From Phlebiopsis flavidoalba (Eukaryota > Basidiomycota > Agaricomycetes > Polyporales > Phanerochaetaceae), in contig JAOCPU010000028.1 of assembly GCA_035772785.1 (NCBI GenBank), positions 62,001 through 126,000 of the forward strand: DNA of 64,000 nucleotides, written 5' to 3'. Made by a program: the position numbers and the translations under genes. A model generated the notes under the pieces. That model did no database searches and was not told the DNA's origin. It saw nothing but the letters and a program-made list of their open reading frames with translations. Position 1 is the first letter of the stretch, and each line of letters opens with the position of its first letter. Shown in pieces: positions 1 through 12,287 of the stretch.

Positions 1-1839
1 GTTTTCTATTTATCGAAATGTAGAATGTAGACTTACTTGAACTCGTGATCTCGAACTTGAGCTCATCATTCAGTACTTTAGCTACTAGAAGATATCAAGA
101 TCGAAGATTTGCAATGTAGTAAGTATGAGCTTGAGCTACAATCTATTTTTTGCAGGTGGTTTGGATCGTTCCTGTATTATAGGCTCGCCGGCTCGCCCAG
201 AAGGTGAATCATTCATGAACCGACCTTCTGCCAGTGTGATCCAAGTGTGATCAATCGACTACTTGAAATCCCACCCTTCATGATTTAACTGCGTCTGTAA
301 TTCGTGAATGCACGGGCTTCTCGCTGTCTCCGAGGGTTTGTGCGACAAGCGAAGCTTGAAACCGTGGATGAGAGCGATTACGTCATCGCCACTAGCTTCC
401 AAATTAGTCACATTGCTTCGTGGCGCTGATGGCTGATCCGAGGATTCCGAGCCGCGGATTTTGAAGACGCCAAGTCCACACTCTTGACCAGACACCACAA
501 TGGTCATGCCGGATCCTCGCTGCCAGTATTGATCCCCTTCAAGTCTGTCTCTGACTATCCTCGTCTCCCTTATATATGTTCTCTCATCTTGGAAACGGCA
601 GGTCATGTCTTGTCATTACGTGGTCCAGAAACCTCCAGATGAAGCAGGGTGGGGACGGAAAAACGCACAGGGTCTCTAGTCTCTTGGCATTCATTGGGGT
701 ATCATACACATGGATCATACAGGAACATTCTGGTCTTTTGTTATGTGTAAACCTAGTCGAGGCGCGTCTCTGTAACCGTGCAGCAAGCGGAAATTTGCGC
801 ATCGTTGCGTGTCCGGCATGTGTTCGCATTCGAGCGCGAGGCTAATACCACGTAGATTTTGTTACATCTGATCGGCCATTCCGAAAAAGCTTACGATTTA
901 TGTCGATTATGAGATTCAGCTACTCGGAAGAGAGATAAATGCAGAGGTTCGTCTTGAAGTCTCTATCCTCTTAAAATCCGGCTCAATACGTATTCAGGCA
1001 TGATGGTTGGCTATTCACAGATGCTTATACTTAGAACAAGACATCCTCGCATCGAGAATAGATATTGTGGGATCCCGGTCGTTTTTTGAACCCCGCGGTA
1101 TATCTCGGCCATCACACGCCACATGCGGCCCTCTGAGAATCCTGATCTTCGCAGAGACCCTGGATTTCTGACTCGCCAGCGTCAGTCAGATGCTCGGTCT
1201 CACGGGGATGAATACAACGGTGTGCTGCATGTTCAGACGATCCTATTCTCGCGGCCTTGGCTTCGAGCATAACATGACTAATGTGGGGGACGTCCAATGG
1301 TGTAGATGCTGCGTAGCCGTATAGCTAAAAGGTCAGTGTGCTTTCTCTAGAATTAGTGAAAGAGCACCCTTGAATGACCATAGCGCTCAATCTTCTACAG
1401 GCGCGTCCCTTCCATTCAAAAACGACGATGTCTCGTACGCATGGCCCATCGCACAGTACGTCATTCTTTATCTCTTCCTTCTTTCATATGAGAAGGTACT
1501 TAGCTGAGGCCGTGTTTCGCACCAGATATAATCACCTTGCCGAGCTGTGCGCAGCTCTGCCGAGTTCAAGGAAATCCGGAGACCGCGCCTTCTCGCAACC
1601 AAGGTTTACCGCCGGGCCTCGACTAGAGAGAACCTCCGAATAAGATTTCGCGAGCTGACTCCATACTATGCTTCATCCCTTGCTGCGTGTGGCGGCATCC
1701 GAGTCCGTCGCCTTCTTTCCGTCCAAATCCGACTCGAACAGAACGCGCTAAACGAAGTTCACATACTGGCCGGGAGAAAACAGCGACGCTCGCGAGGTAT
1801 GACCCGCGGGCAGCTGGTTTAAGGCTATTTACGAAGAGC
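1..1839. other. Left-edge region, no supported gene
   Basis: No conserved domain is seen on either strand. The longest open stretch is a 115-codon minus-strand frame at 259-606 that is rich in charged residues and unlike any family I recognise. Smaller frames at 576-845, 1374-1643 and 1547-1822 overlap one another and have no coding character I can support. The last part is the upstream region of the oxalate decarboxylase gene. Confidence 0.5.
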
Positions 1840-1847
1840 ATAAAAGG
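1840..1847 (+). promoter_or_regulatory. TATA-like box of oxalate decarboxylase gene
   Basis: ATAAAAGG lies 92 bp upstream of the chosen ATG at 1939. This is a normal position for a fungal TATA box with a 5' leader of about 60 nt. It argues against the earlier in-frame ATG at 1855, which would leave almost no leader. Confidence 0.45.
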
Positions 1848-1938
1848 CAGAAAGATGGTTACAGCATCGACAACTACAACAGCCTCGTCTTCCCCGTCTA
1901 CCTCTCATCTCTCATCCTCACGTAGCGGCGGCCCCAGC

Positions 1939-4041
1939 ATGGCTCTCAGCAAACTCCTCGTCTCAGTCGTCAGTGCTGTTGCCCTGGCGTCTTATGTTAC
2001 TAGTGCTCCTACTAGTCTGGGGTCTTCCAGGCAATGAGACCTCAACGACCAGCAAAACACTGTCCACAGGGTATTTTTTCAGCAGCAAGCTCAGGCGCAC
2101 ACGCGGATCCCACGTCAAACGGCACGTCCTCGACCTCGCTCGCGCCGCCGCGTATATGAAACCGTTTGCACCTGCATCCGATGCTCCGAACTATGTGTTG
2201 CATGTCGGGTCATGGCTACGCTGGGCACGCCTGAGCCCATCCACAACTCTCTCGGGTCCAATATACTCGGACCACAGAATGTGCCCTTGGAGCTTCAAAA
2301 CCCTTCTCTCCTGGCACCGAGTCCAACTACGGACCATGGATCAGTGTATGTCTTCATCCTTTTGTGTTAGTTTTTTTCTTCGCTCACGAAAGAAAATACT
2401 TTCAGTGGGAACGCCAAGTGGCCTTTCAGCCTCAGCCCCCACCGCCTCCAGACCGGTGGTTGGGCTCGTCAGCAAATGGTAGGGCATGCTTACGCGTCCC
2501 CCTTTGCGCGAGGATTGTAATAATCATACCTAACGCGTTTCTCTGTTAGTTGATGTCTTGCCGCTGGCCAAGGAAAATGGCAGGCGTAAACATGCGCCTC
2601 GAAAGCTGGTGCAATTCGGTACATAGTTAAATTTCCCGCTCAGCTACATAAATCTACTATAAATCACTGTGCTGCTCTAGAGAGCTGCACTGGCACATCG
2701 AACACCGCGTCGGAGGTATGTTTGTCGATAAGTGTATTTATTCCCGGTAGGCTAATATGTCATTTTGTTAGTGGGCATATGTGCTCAAGGGCTCGATGCA
2801 AGTCACCGCCGTGGACCAGCTCAAGGCAGAAATTTTGTAGGCACTGCAGTAAGCTGAGACACTTGCCAGACTTCCCTGTGTGTTGATCTCAGTCTGTACA
2901 GGAACGCAGGATCGATCTGTGGTTCTTCCCTCCAGGCATTCCATGCCATTTCGCATTCATTGCAAGCGACGAACGCAACTGATTTATGGCTCCGAATTCC
3001 TCAACTGGTAGGTTTTGGCGTACATATAAGCCATGTGGATTGCATCTATAAATGGGCCTATACACTAGGTGATGGATACTGGTGACTTCGACGAGGATGG
3101 CACATTCTTGATCACGGACTGGCTTATCTCACGTACCCAAGGAAGTTCTCGCCAAGAACTTCCAGACCAGCATTTCAGCATTCAACAGACTTCCCGGCGA
3201 GGAGCTGTATATCTTGCCCCGCGCGTAAGTCCTAGAGTAAAACCGAGTTACTCATCAATATTGACCCGCGAATCAGCTGCTCCTGGCCCCGACTCCAACC
3301 ATCCCATTAGCCATACGGCACAGTGCCTGAACCATACACATTCCCCAGGTCACAAATGGCCTGTGAGTTTTTTCAGCTTTCTGGCTGGCCAAGCGTCAAG
3401 ATAGTGGACTCACACGTTTTCAATATCTCGACTACTACACAGCTGTGGCTGAGGTTACTGTCGAGCCCAGGTGCCATGCGCGAACTTCATTGGCACCCTA
3501 CTGAGGATGAGTGGACGTACTTCATGTGAGTCGAAAAGCTACTGCGACAGCTCTTTTCTGCAGGATAGCTGACTTCACAAACGTAGTGAGGGCAACGCTC
3601 GGGTGAACCATCTTCGCTGCTCAGGTCCAATGCGCAAACGTTTGATTTCCAAGGCGGCGATGTTGGTATGTGGCCGATTTGATGATTGGCTCTAAAACGG
3701 ATACTCACGTTCTATTTTGTGAAGGATACGTTCCTGCCGCTAACGGGTCATTACGTCGAGAATACTGGCAACCCACTCTGCGCTTCCTGGAAGTGTTTGC
3801 ACCAAAGACCGACACATTCCAAGATGTCAGCCTCGCTCAGGTTTGCCATCCTTCCTTACCCGACGCTTGAACATAAATTTATCTATTTACTATCCAGTGG
3901 CTCGCGCTGATTCCTCCCGAAATGGTCAAGGAGACCCTGAACCTCGATGATGAGATGATTTCTCGCATCAGTCAGGTTAAACAGATAGTCGTCGGGCCTA
4001 CTAATTCTACTGGAGGGAGCCAACTCACCAACGTTGCATAG
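1939..4041 (+). CDS. Oxalate decarboxylase, secreted bicupin
   Basis: Converts oxalate to formate and CO2 (EC 4.1.1.2) using manganese; in wood-decay fungi it acts at the cell surface or outside the cell. The start at 1939 gives a clear signal peptide (MALSKLLVSVVSAVALASYVTS). Two cupin domains can be followed across several short introns. The first has R-E-L-H-W-H near 2680-2700, then W-A-Y-V-L-K-G at 2773-2800, and D-L-W-F-F-P-P-G-I-P near 2915-2945. The second has G-A-M-R-E-L-H-W-H-P-T-E-D-E-W-T-Y-F at 3470-3527, D-V-G-Y-V-P-A-A-N-G-H-Y-V-E-N-T-G-N around 3660-3775, and L-I-P-P-E-M-V-K-E-T-L-N-L-D-D near 3908-3955. The stop is TAG at 4039-4041. Several one-base frame breaks are present. 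The gene is convergent with the GH5 gene at 4220. Family assignment is secure; exon borders are approximate. Confidence 0.9.
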
Positions 4042-4219
4042 AAGTACGAGCCTGAATATCGTAGAAACATACAGTATGTGTGTATCCCGTAATGAAAAGA
4101 ACATCTCGCGCGTTGTCAGCTTTAGAAATTCACCCTCATTTTTATTCAATTCATTTGGTCGATGTGTGAAAACAAGACTTTATGATGTGATTATCGCATG
4201 TGGGAATCTATGTGTGATA

Positions 4220-6048
4220 TTAAGACTGAGAGTTGGGAGCCAAGCAGGCCTTCACCAGGGAGGTATCTGTCCAGACACCCGTTGGAGGCCTGTGTCGGGG
4301 TCTCCCCCAGGACATAACCAGTGGCAAAATTGCCAGCTGCCCATCCAACGTAACCCAAAAACACTGTGGACGGATTAGAATTTGCTTGCCATTGATTTAT
4401 CGATGGAACGCACCATCTGAATTGGCCTTCTGGTAGGCGATCTGTTGACAGAGGTACGTAGCGCACGACGCGGTATTTCCTCCTCCCGTCTCGGTGTTAA
4501 ATGCTTGTCGGCCATGGCACCGCAACCACTGCGCCAGAGGCGCCCATGCATTGTCGATGTTGTTTCTGACACATTCCGCAGCGGTGCCCCTGATTGGATG
4601 CGTTTAGCCAGTAAGAACATGTTTGCGATTTTTGCGAAACAAACTTACGAATTGTCGGTGTCAAGGTACTTGTGGACATCAAATACGAGACCGGTAATAC
4701 TACCGTCAGGGTTGGTCACTTTGCTGAGGGCGTCAGCAGATCCATTCGACACAAATGTCTCAGCTGATGTCCAGTTGTTCCCCGGCAGGAGAATAAGTTG
4801 TTTAGTCGCTCTGAGAAGCCAAAGTCAGGCCATAACCTCAATTAGAAAGACTCCGCGCCTTACCCCGCGTTACGGATAGCTGTCACGGTCGGCCTGAACA
4901 CTCTGTGCCCAGCGAAACGATATCCGGAATATCATGGGGTTCGTTCATGCTATTAAGCGCAAAAATACAAGCGTGAGTCCTCTATAACAGTTGAGTGTGG
5001 CAGCGTACATACACTCCAAAGATAATCTTGTTGTTATTGGCATACTTAGCAGCAATCGTGCCCCAGGTCGCAGCGAGCTCGTCATCCGTCGGACCTCCTT
5101 GACCAATAATCTAGTGGACGCGTAAGTCACTGAGTATTCGAAATTCCCAGGCACTCACCTTGCCGCCCCATCGCGCGTAATTATGGAGATCAATGATACA
5201 CGACGCGCCAGTGGCCAAGCACGCCTGCACGACGCGATCATCATACTTTTGTAGGTTCGCGTCGTTTACAGGCCCTCCTTGCACATCGTTGAGCAAGAAT
5301 TGCCATCCGACGGGTAGACGGAAGACGTTGAACCCGTCGTCGGGAGACGAAATGCTGCATCTGGCCGGCGCCGTCCATGCCGTAGTACTTCGTCAATGGC
5401 GGCCAAGGCAGCGGAAGCCTGACAATTGCCATCCGAGTTGCAGCCAAAGTCGAAGCCTGCGATGTTCAGGGAGCTGGGGACGATAGAAATATCCGTCCCG
5501 CAAACTGGAGCTTACCAGCACTGGCCGGAGGCGAGTTGGGCGCACAGGTACCCGAGGGGCTGGATGGAGCTGTCGATGTACCAGAGGGCGTGGTTCCGGA
5601 AGCGGTGGATACTGAGCTTGAATGCGAGCTTGTGCTGGAGCTAGAAATACTAGAAGTCGAGCTCGATGACGAAGATGGTGTTTGTGACATGCTGGCGACG
5701 GTGCTTGATCCCGGTAGACATTGCGAATAGTCTATTGAGGAGTCTACATAAATTCTTGGTGATGCCATGAATCGACTCACAGTCATTAAGTTTGGTACAC
5801 AGACGCTTCCTGCTACGCAAGCTGTGGTACCCGTCCAGCCCTAGCACGAAGAGGTAATAGCATGAGCAAGTATTACGATTTTGAACTCTGGGCACGTTTG
5901 TCTCACAGTGCCACCGCCTGGGTAGAAATAGCGTTAGAATGTTTGTGCTCAAGTACCAAAATACCTTACATTGTTGATAGGTCGCGGCCTGTGCATTCGA
6001 AGAGACCAGCCAAATAGCTAGAGACGTCAACGCAAGGATTGACTTCAT
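4220..6048 (-). CDS. GH5 (subfamily 5 type) endoglucanase with N-terminal CBM1, copy 1
   Basis: Secreted endo-beta-1,4-glucanase (EC 3.2.1.4) that cuts internal bonds of cellulose. The order is signal peptide (MKSILALTSLAIWLVSSNAQA), a family-1 cellulose-binding module ending in C-x-K-L-N-D-Y-Y-S-Q-C-L-P-G, then a long Ser/Thr linker at 5530-5690, then the catalytic barrel beginning N-I-A-G-F-D-F-G-C-N. The acid/base glutamate is in M-N-E-P-H-D-I-P-D (4918-4948), and the nucleophile glutamate in F-N-T-E-T-G-G-G-N (near 4470-4505). The tail V-F-L-G-Y-V-G-W-A-A-G-N-F ends at TAA 4220-4222. One extra base near 4275 breaks the frame before W-T-D-T-S-L-V-K-A-C-L-A-P-N. Frame changes elsewhere are introns or indels. 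It has a closely related neighbour at 6650-8364. Confidence 0.9.
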
Positions 6049-6109
6049 ATGCAGACTGTCGGAGAGGAAAATGGTAGTGCGCGTGAGCCTCAGTGATGCG
6101 AAAGGATGG

Positions 6110-6116
6110 TTTTATA
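6110..6116 (-). promoter_or_regulatory. TATA box of GH5 copy 1
   Basis: The minus strand reads TATAAAA here, 62 bp upstream of the ATG at 6048. Spacing and sequence fit a strong, regulated fungal promoter. Confidence 0.5.
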
Positions 6117-6649
6117 CAGAGCGCAATTTGCGCGCGGGTTCCAGGCTTGGCACATCGACATTGTCGAGCCCATCCTGTCCGATGTTGCGTCCGCAAGGTT
6201 CACCGCTGGAGATAGCGCTGTGGTCCTTTTTCACCGTACACGGTGGTGACCCATGAAGGAGATTGAGTCAGCTGACATCAGTGTCAGATATAGCGGTCAC
6301 CAGTAATTCACTGAGCAACGTGACCTGCTCGGCGGAGAGCGGTTTTTAATCGCATTAAAACATCGGTCGACACGCATTGGATTGCATAAAGACTTACGAT
6401 GTGAGAGAATTTGAGTAGGCAATTCGACAACGACACCTGATGTTGATCTCAGAAGCTGCGAGAAAACTGAGAGCCGTACCGCCGTGACCATGTGTAACGG
6501 AAGATGGAATCACATGAGACTCGTCCTGTTTGCTCTATATTTCGAAGGCTGGGATTGTGTAGGGTATAGTCGTAGTCTACATATCGAACCAGGTGCACAG
6601 TTCAATTTTTTGGCCCGTCTGGTACAGTCTAATCCGGTTCACAGGGCAT

Positions 6650-8364
6650 TTACTTGGGAGCCAAGCACGCCGTGACCAGCGAAGTATCAGCCCAGGCGCC
6701 GTTGGTATCGGTAGGAACCTCGCTGAGGACATAGCTAGGGTCGAAGTTGCCGGGCAGCCCAGCCGACATATCCAAGGAATACTATCATATACACAATGTC
6801 AGTGACTTGTACTCTGAGGCGGCGATGGAGATAACTGACCGTACCGAGTTTTGCTTCATGAAGGCGATTTGCTCGCAAGGAATTGAGCGCAGGAGTCCGT
6901 GTTTCCACCGCCGGTTTTCAGTGTTGAAACGCTTGGCGGCCATTGGCGCGGAGGTAGTCCGCGAGTGGGACTGAACGCATTGTCAATATTGTTAGTCACA
7001 CAGTCGGCGTGTGTGCCACTATCCACATTCATTAGCAAGGAGAAAAGCATAAGACGTCAATGCGACCCACGAGTTGTCAGAGTCGAGGTACTTGTGGACA
7101 TCGAAGATCAGGTTGGTAATGCTTCCATCAGGGTTCGTCACTTTGCTCAGGGCATCGGCAGAACCATTAGAGACGAAAGTTTCAGCAGACGTCCAGTTGT
7201 TGCCTGGAAGAAGGACGAGCTGGGAAGTAGCACTGTGAGAGGGATGTTAGAAATGAAATAGCTCCTCAAACTGGCGGCATACCCAGCTTGGCGGATAGCG
7301 TGGTGACGGCGGCTTGGACGGATGCGGCCCATGCGACGATATCGGGAATATCATGGGGCTCGTTCATTCTGGGAACGAAGTGAGCAAGACTAATTCGTCG
7401 ATTGAAAAAAAATCGACGAATTACTCACACGCCGCCGAAAATAATCTTGTCGGGTTACCAGCGTATTTGGCCGCGATGTTGCTCCAAAGCGAGGCAAAGA
7501 CGTCATTGGTGGGACCTCCCTGGCCAATAATCTGTTGATGTACGTCGTAGAATCGTTTTTAATGTGATAAAAAAAACTAGAACACACCTCCCCATTGAAG
7601 CGAGCGTGACGTAGTTTGTGGACATCGGACGATGCAGCTCGCCCCAGTCGCCAAGCACGCTTGAACAAGGTCATCGTATTCCGCGAAGTTGGCCTCATCG
7701 ATGTCGCCGCTCATGGCATCGTTGGTGAGGAACTGCCAACCGACTGGGAGACGGAAGACGTTGAAGCCATCATCGTTGAACGAAATGCTGCATTTGGCCT
7801 TGGCCGTCGTGGCCGTTAGTATTTTTAACAGTGGAGGCCAAGCACCACTAGCCGTGCAGCTACCGTCTGTGTTACATCCGAAATCGAAGCCGGAGATGTT
7901 GACACCCGCAAAAATCTGAGGCTACCCGAGCCTGAGCCAGAGGAGGCTGTGCCGCTGGGTGCCGCTGCAGAGCTCGTAGCAGAAGCGCTTGCACTGGCAG
8001 GCACAGAGGAGGCGACACCGGGAACGCATTGTGAGTAGTCTTGGGGGATATATATGAGCGGGATTCGACGATTGCAGGTGCTGGGGCTGGCTTACAGTCA
8101 TTGATCTCGCTACAAACGGAGCCAGACACGCATGTGGTCGATCCGGTGAAGCCCTAATGAACCGGAATTAGGATCCTATCATAATATGGTGTATCAAGTC
8201 AAACATACAACGCGCCGCCACCTGAATTCGAATAAATATCAGAGCTGTAGTGGGTTCCCTGAGGCTCAGACTTACATTGTTGCCATTCCTGGGCTCTGAC
8301 CACGCGCGGAGGCGACCCAAATGGAGAGGAGAGTGAATGCGTACAAGTTCTTTGCACTGAACAT
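6650..8364 (-). CDS. GH5 (subfamily 5 type) endoglucanase with N-terminal CBM1, copy 2
   Basis: Second secreted endoglucanase (EC 3.2.1.4), tandem to copy 1. The start at 8364 gives a signal peptide (MFSAKNLYAFTLLSIWVASA). CBM1 ends with C-S-E-I-N-D-Y-Y-S-Q-C-V-P-G across a well-formed intron (about 8043-8095). The Ser/Ala linker is much shorter than in copy 1. The catalytic domain has N-E-P-H-D-I-P-D (near 7345-7370), N-N-W-T-S-A-E-T-F-V-S-N-G-S-A-D-A-L-S-K (near 7150-7205), F-D-V-H-K-Y-L-D-S-D (near 7075-7110) and F-N-T-E near 6930. One extra A after that Glu codon breaks the expected T-G-G-G-N. The end W-A-D-T-S-L-V-T-A-C-L-A-P-K stops at 6650-6652. The tail differs from copy 1 (P-S-Y-V-L-S-E-V-P-T-D-T-N-G), so this is an old duplication, not an assembly duplicate. 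Confidence 0.9.
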
Positions 8365-9028
8365 GGTGGTTACCAACCGGTTTTGCTTCGAGGGATATGT
8401 TGAACGATGTCGAGACTTGTCTTTATATACGAGGGTAAATGGAGCTCAGGTTTCGAGTGCTATTTTAGTGCTGTGATACCACATGAGAGCTAAGTGTACA
8501 GCGCGTCGGCGTTCTCTAAACTCGCTTGCTTCGAAGAAGCTATGGACTTCCCTGTATGCCGACGTCGCACCGATGAGCTTTTATGCCGCACACATCAGGC
8601 CACCAAACGATAACATACCGTATTTCTTTCACCCCTCAAGAAATTCGGCTCAAGCTGTCTGAAAAGTCATGTGGTGGTCTCGAAGGTGAAAGTTATCATG
8701 ATTTTCCGAGGATAGGCGGCTCATATTCGCCTCAACGTCGGGCACGACATCGAAAAGACCCGACGCTGACTTTCCAGATCACAGCGAAGCTCGCCCTTTG
8801 ATTTCCTGGTCAAGCGACGTGAGTATTACAAAGTTTTCGATTGCGAGTGATGAGTGTAGACAAGAAGGTCGACGTCTCACAGGCTACGGCGTCTACTCCG
8901 GGGAGGGTACACACTCACGTGACCTTTCGATCGCGCGTCGGTTAGGCGCCTATTGACGTAGACGCCTTCCTGGGCACGAGCGTCGAGCTGAACGTCTAGC
9001 AGGACTTGGCCCGACCATATCCACAATC
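8365..9028. other. Divergent intergenic region between GH5 copy 2 and SEH1-like gene
   Basis: About 660 bp separate the two start codons, and no open frame here looks coding. The minus-strand TATA box at 8422-8429 serves GH5 copy 2. No TATA box is obvious for the SEH1-like side, as is usual for housekeeping genes. Confidence 0.5.
8422..8429 (-). promoter_or_regulatory. TATA box of GH5 copy 2
   Basis: The minus strand reads TATATAAA 58 bp upstream of the ATG at 8364. This matches the placement seen for copy 1, so the two endoglucanase genes keep a similar core promoter layout. Confidence 0.5.
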
Positions 9029-10699
9029 ATGCCACAGACAGGTCTCATCGAGAACGCGCACAACGACTTGGTCACTGATGCCTCCTATGACTTCTATGGA
9101 CTCCGGTTGGCGACATGTAGTCTAGACCAGAGGTACGTGTTTCCTGAGCGCGTTTGTGGCCATTTATCAATGACTTTGAGTAAATAGAATTAAAGTATGG
9201 CAGCTAGACGAAAGCAAGGGACTTGGGCAGCTGAGGAAGACTGGAAGGTGTGTATACTACCTGTTTAGCTACTCATGTTGCTTCAACATTGGATTCAAAG
9301 GCGCACGATGCAGCAATAACCAAGGTCTCCTGGGCTCACCCTGAGTTCGGCACCATATTGGTTTCAGCATCATTCGACCGTACAGTCAAAGTATGGGAGC
9401 AGACTTCGTACACATATCCCGATGCTCAGATGAACAATGCGTCTGGTTCGTCGGCGGCGTCGCGTTGGGTTGAACGCGCCGTACTGGTGGACGCGAAGGG
9501 AACTGTTCGCGCCGTGGGAGTTTGCCCCCTCACCAGTTTGGTCTGAAAATGGTGCGTATCATGATCATATCTTATACTCAAGCCCACTAACGTTACTTCC
9601 TACGCGTGCTAGGCCACAATATCTTCAGACAATCATCTCCGTGTGTACGAATGCTTTGAGCTCCCCTCTGTGACAACATGGCAGCTGTCCGAAGAGGTCG
9701 ACGTACAATCGCTTCCTTCGAAAAATCCAGTAGGGGGATCTATGCCTCAGACTGTTACCCTTGCCACACCCACTCAGACGAGTTCTACCTTAGACGGAGC
9801 ATCCGTTTCACTCGCCGCTCATGCTTTGGCCCAACAACAACAACAGAGCCAGACAACGAGCAGACCAGGGCTGGGCAATCGCGAGGTACGCGTTTCTGTT
9901 TAAGAACATGTGGAATGCCTGAGAATGTATGCCTTCTAGGCTGATGGCGGGTGGTGCTTGAGTTGGTGTAAGGACCGTTATTGGGGAGAGGTTCTCGCAG
10001 TTGGGTGTGGCGTGAATGGTGTTGTTAAGGTGAGCTATCTACCATTTAGCTATAATCTATGCGCTAAACCCTGCTATAGGTTATCCAATTATCCCCATCC
10101 CGCCGTCCCAGCGACACTGCTCGCACTCGACCCCTCTCCAACAAGAACAACGGGTCCAGACGTACCGAAAGCCTCGAATCAAGCCGAAGGAGAGTCACCA
10201 GTGCCATACTCGGTCACTTCTGTTGCTTGGGCACCTTCGTGCGGTCGGTCATATCACTTGATAGCAACCGGTAGCAGAGATGGTCATGTCAGAATATGGC
10301 GCGTCAAACCACCTACCCCTGCCGAAGAAGGCGATCACGAGGATGGAGAGTCAGAAAGAAGACTCTTGGTCAGCGTAGGTCCTCAAGCTCTGCTGGTTAT
10401 ATACTGTTGCTCAAATTGACCACAGGTCCATTGTTGGGGATTTCGATGACCACAAATCCGCCATTGGTCGGGTAGAATGGAAATATCACAGGGTACGCGA
10501 TTTACGCCTAGACGAAGTTGAAGGGCATCTGACCACGTAACTCAGAACCATCCTGTCTTCCGCGGGCAATGACGGTCGTGTTCGACTTTGGAAAGCCACC
10601 GTCGGAAATGTCTGGCGGCCAGCTGGCCATATCACCGTTGAGCAGGCCGAGGAACAGCAAGCAGACGTCGAAATGGACGAAAATCCCATTGCAGAGTAA
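9029..10699 (+). CDS. SEH1: SEH1-like WD40 nucleoporin
   Basis: Beta-propeller protein of the Sec13/Seh1 family, expected in the Y-shaped (Nup84/Nup107) complex of the nuclear pore and in the SEA/GATOR complex at the vacuole. The start at 9029 gives M-P-Q-T-G-L-I-E-N-A-H-N-D-L-V-T-D-A-S-Y-D. WD-type signatures follow: H-D-A-A-I-T-K-V-S-W-A-H-P-E-F-G with S-A-S-F-D-R-T-V-K-V-W-E (9300-9405), D-N-H-L-R-V-Y-E-C-F-E-L-P near 9620-9665, a long low-complexity insert with a run of Gln (about 9750-9890), A-T-G-S-R-D-G-H-V-R-I-W (10264-10300), and N-D-G-R-V-R-L-W-K (10569-10595). The acidic tail ends at TAA 10697-10699. The N-terminal H-x-D-L-V-T-D-x-S-Y-D and a central N-R-E-like stretch favour Seh1 over Sec13. 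It is convergent with the dehydrogenase gene, 46 bp away. Confidence 0.85.
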
Positions 10700-10745
10700 A
10701 GTTGCAAGTATCAGTCTATTGTCTCGTTAATGTTCTCTTTATCTA

Positions 10746-12287
10746 CTACGGCTTCACCGCGATTTTGACCGCCCCACGGCTATACATCTTATCGAGAGCC
10801 TGCTGATACTCGGAGATCTTGAACACGTCCGTGACCTATCGTAGTTCGTCCATTCAACTGTCACGCGACACCATGAAGCGGAAGACTCACCATGCCCTTC
10901 ACCTTGATCTTGCCGCTGTCGAGGTAAGCTACCGCACTGGGGAAGCAATGCGTCTGCGCGAATGAGCCGATGATCTGGGCACACCGACGTTAGCTTCTTC
11001 GAAGGGCGCGTGAGAGCGGGAAAAGAACGAGGCGCACCCGAATCTCATCCACGAAGATCTTGGACGGAGGCCAGTGCACGCGGGCTGCGTTGTCGTATAC
11101 GCCGTAGACCATGAGAGTACCGCCGCGACGGACATAGTTGATCGCCTCGTTGGCAATTTTCTCCGAGCCCGTAGCTTCGACCTGATTGAGAGTTACTCAG
11201 TCCGTTGTGTATCCGTAGAAGCCCCCCAGTCCACGTACCACCACGTCGAACCCGTACGGGTTCTCCGCCTTGATCTTCTCCCACTGTGCCTCGGGGTTTT
11301 TGCCTGTCGAGCTCGACGTACTCATCGCCGGCATCCAGCTGCTTCGCCAATTCCGTCTTGACGCCCTTATTCGCAGCGATGACGACTCGCGCCGCGCCGT
11401 TCAGCTTCAGCAGCTGCGCGAGGATGAGGCCCGTGGGGCCCGCACCGATGATCAGTGCCTCGACACCTACGGGCGGGTTGAGCTGGTCGAGACCGTGAAT
11501 TGCACAAGCGGCAGGCTCGACGAGGGTAGCTTCTTCATCGGAGAGGTTGTTGATCTTGTAGACCTTGCTAGCCGAGCTAAATGTAGAGTCTAGCAGGTAA
11601 GACCAAGGTAGAGTGCCAGAGAGTTGAAGGATAGGCGTACAAAGACGCAGTACTCGGCGAAGCCTCCCTCACAGCTGACTCCACGGGCCGACAAAGTTCT
11701 CACAGAGCAGAGAGCGTCCCCTGCGGCAATAGAAGCAAGAACCGCACTATAAATGCCGTGGCTTAGTGAACTTCCCAGCTGACTTGCTTGTACGGCAGGG
11801 TACGCACCGTAATTCCAGGATCCGCCACGCATCGGTCGCCCTTCGCAAACCCGGTGACGTTTTTTTGCCAACGTCGGCGACTACACCAACGACTTCATGT
11901 CCTGGAATGAGCTGCAAACATATGTTCAGGTTACATCAACCTCCGATAACCACGAATATGACATACGGGAAATTTTGTAATGAATTCGCCCTCGTGGACG
12001 TGTCCGTCAGTGCCGCAAAGACCTGGGTGTAACGGTTTAAAATCTAATACCCGCGGACATCCGGGTCACCGTACCGCAGCATACGACTGACAAGACGGCC
12101 ATCAGCATTTAACGGTCGGCAACGTAATTGACTTGTGCTCACCTTTGAACAGCACCTCGTCGTCCCCAGGAACTGGGACGGGGACTTCGCGCACCTCGAA
12201 GTTCTTGGGCTACAATGAGAGGTCAGAATAAGGTGGCGATTGCGGCAGACTACATTCACTTACTTCATGGTAGTAGAGCGCTTGCAT
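10746..12287 (-). CDS. Zinc-type medium-chain dehydrogenase, polyol dehydrogenase-like
   Basis: NAD(P)-dependent alcohol dehydrogenase of the MDR family, probably acting on a sugar alcohol such as arabinitol, xylitol or sorbitol; the substrate is inferred, not shown. The first exon is tiny (M-Q-A-L-Y-Y-H-E), followed by a GTAAGT donor. Visible motifs are [13 protein letters not shown] (near 11870-11915), [19 protein letters not shown] (near 11640-11695), and the Rossmann segment [18 protein letters not shown] (near 11405-11465). Later come [12 protein letters not shown] (near 11100-11135) and the C-terminal [11 protein letters not shown] ending at 10746. The size of about 350 codons is normal. 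Frame breaks occur at introns and indels. The cytosolic location is inferred from the absence of a targeting sequence. Confidence 0.8.
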
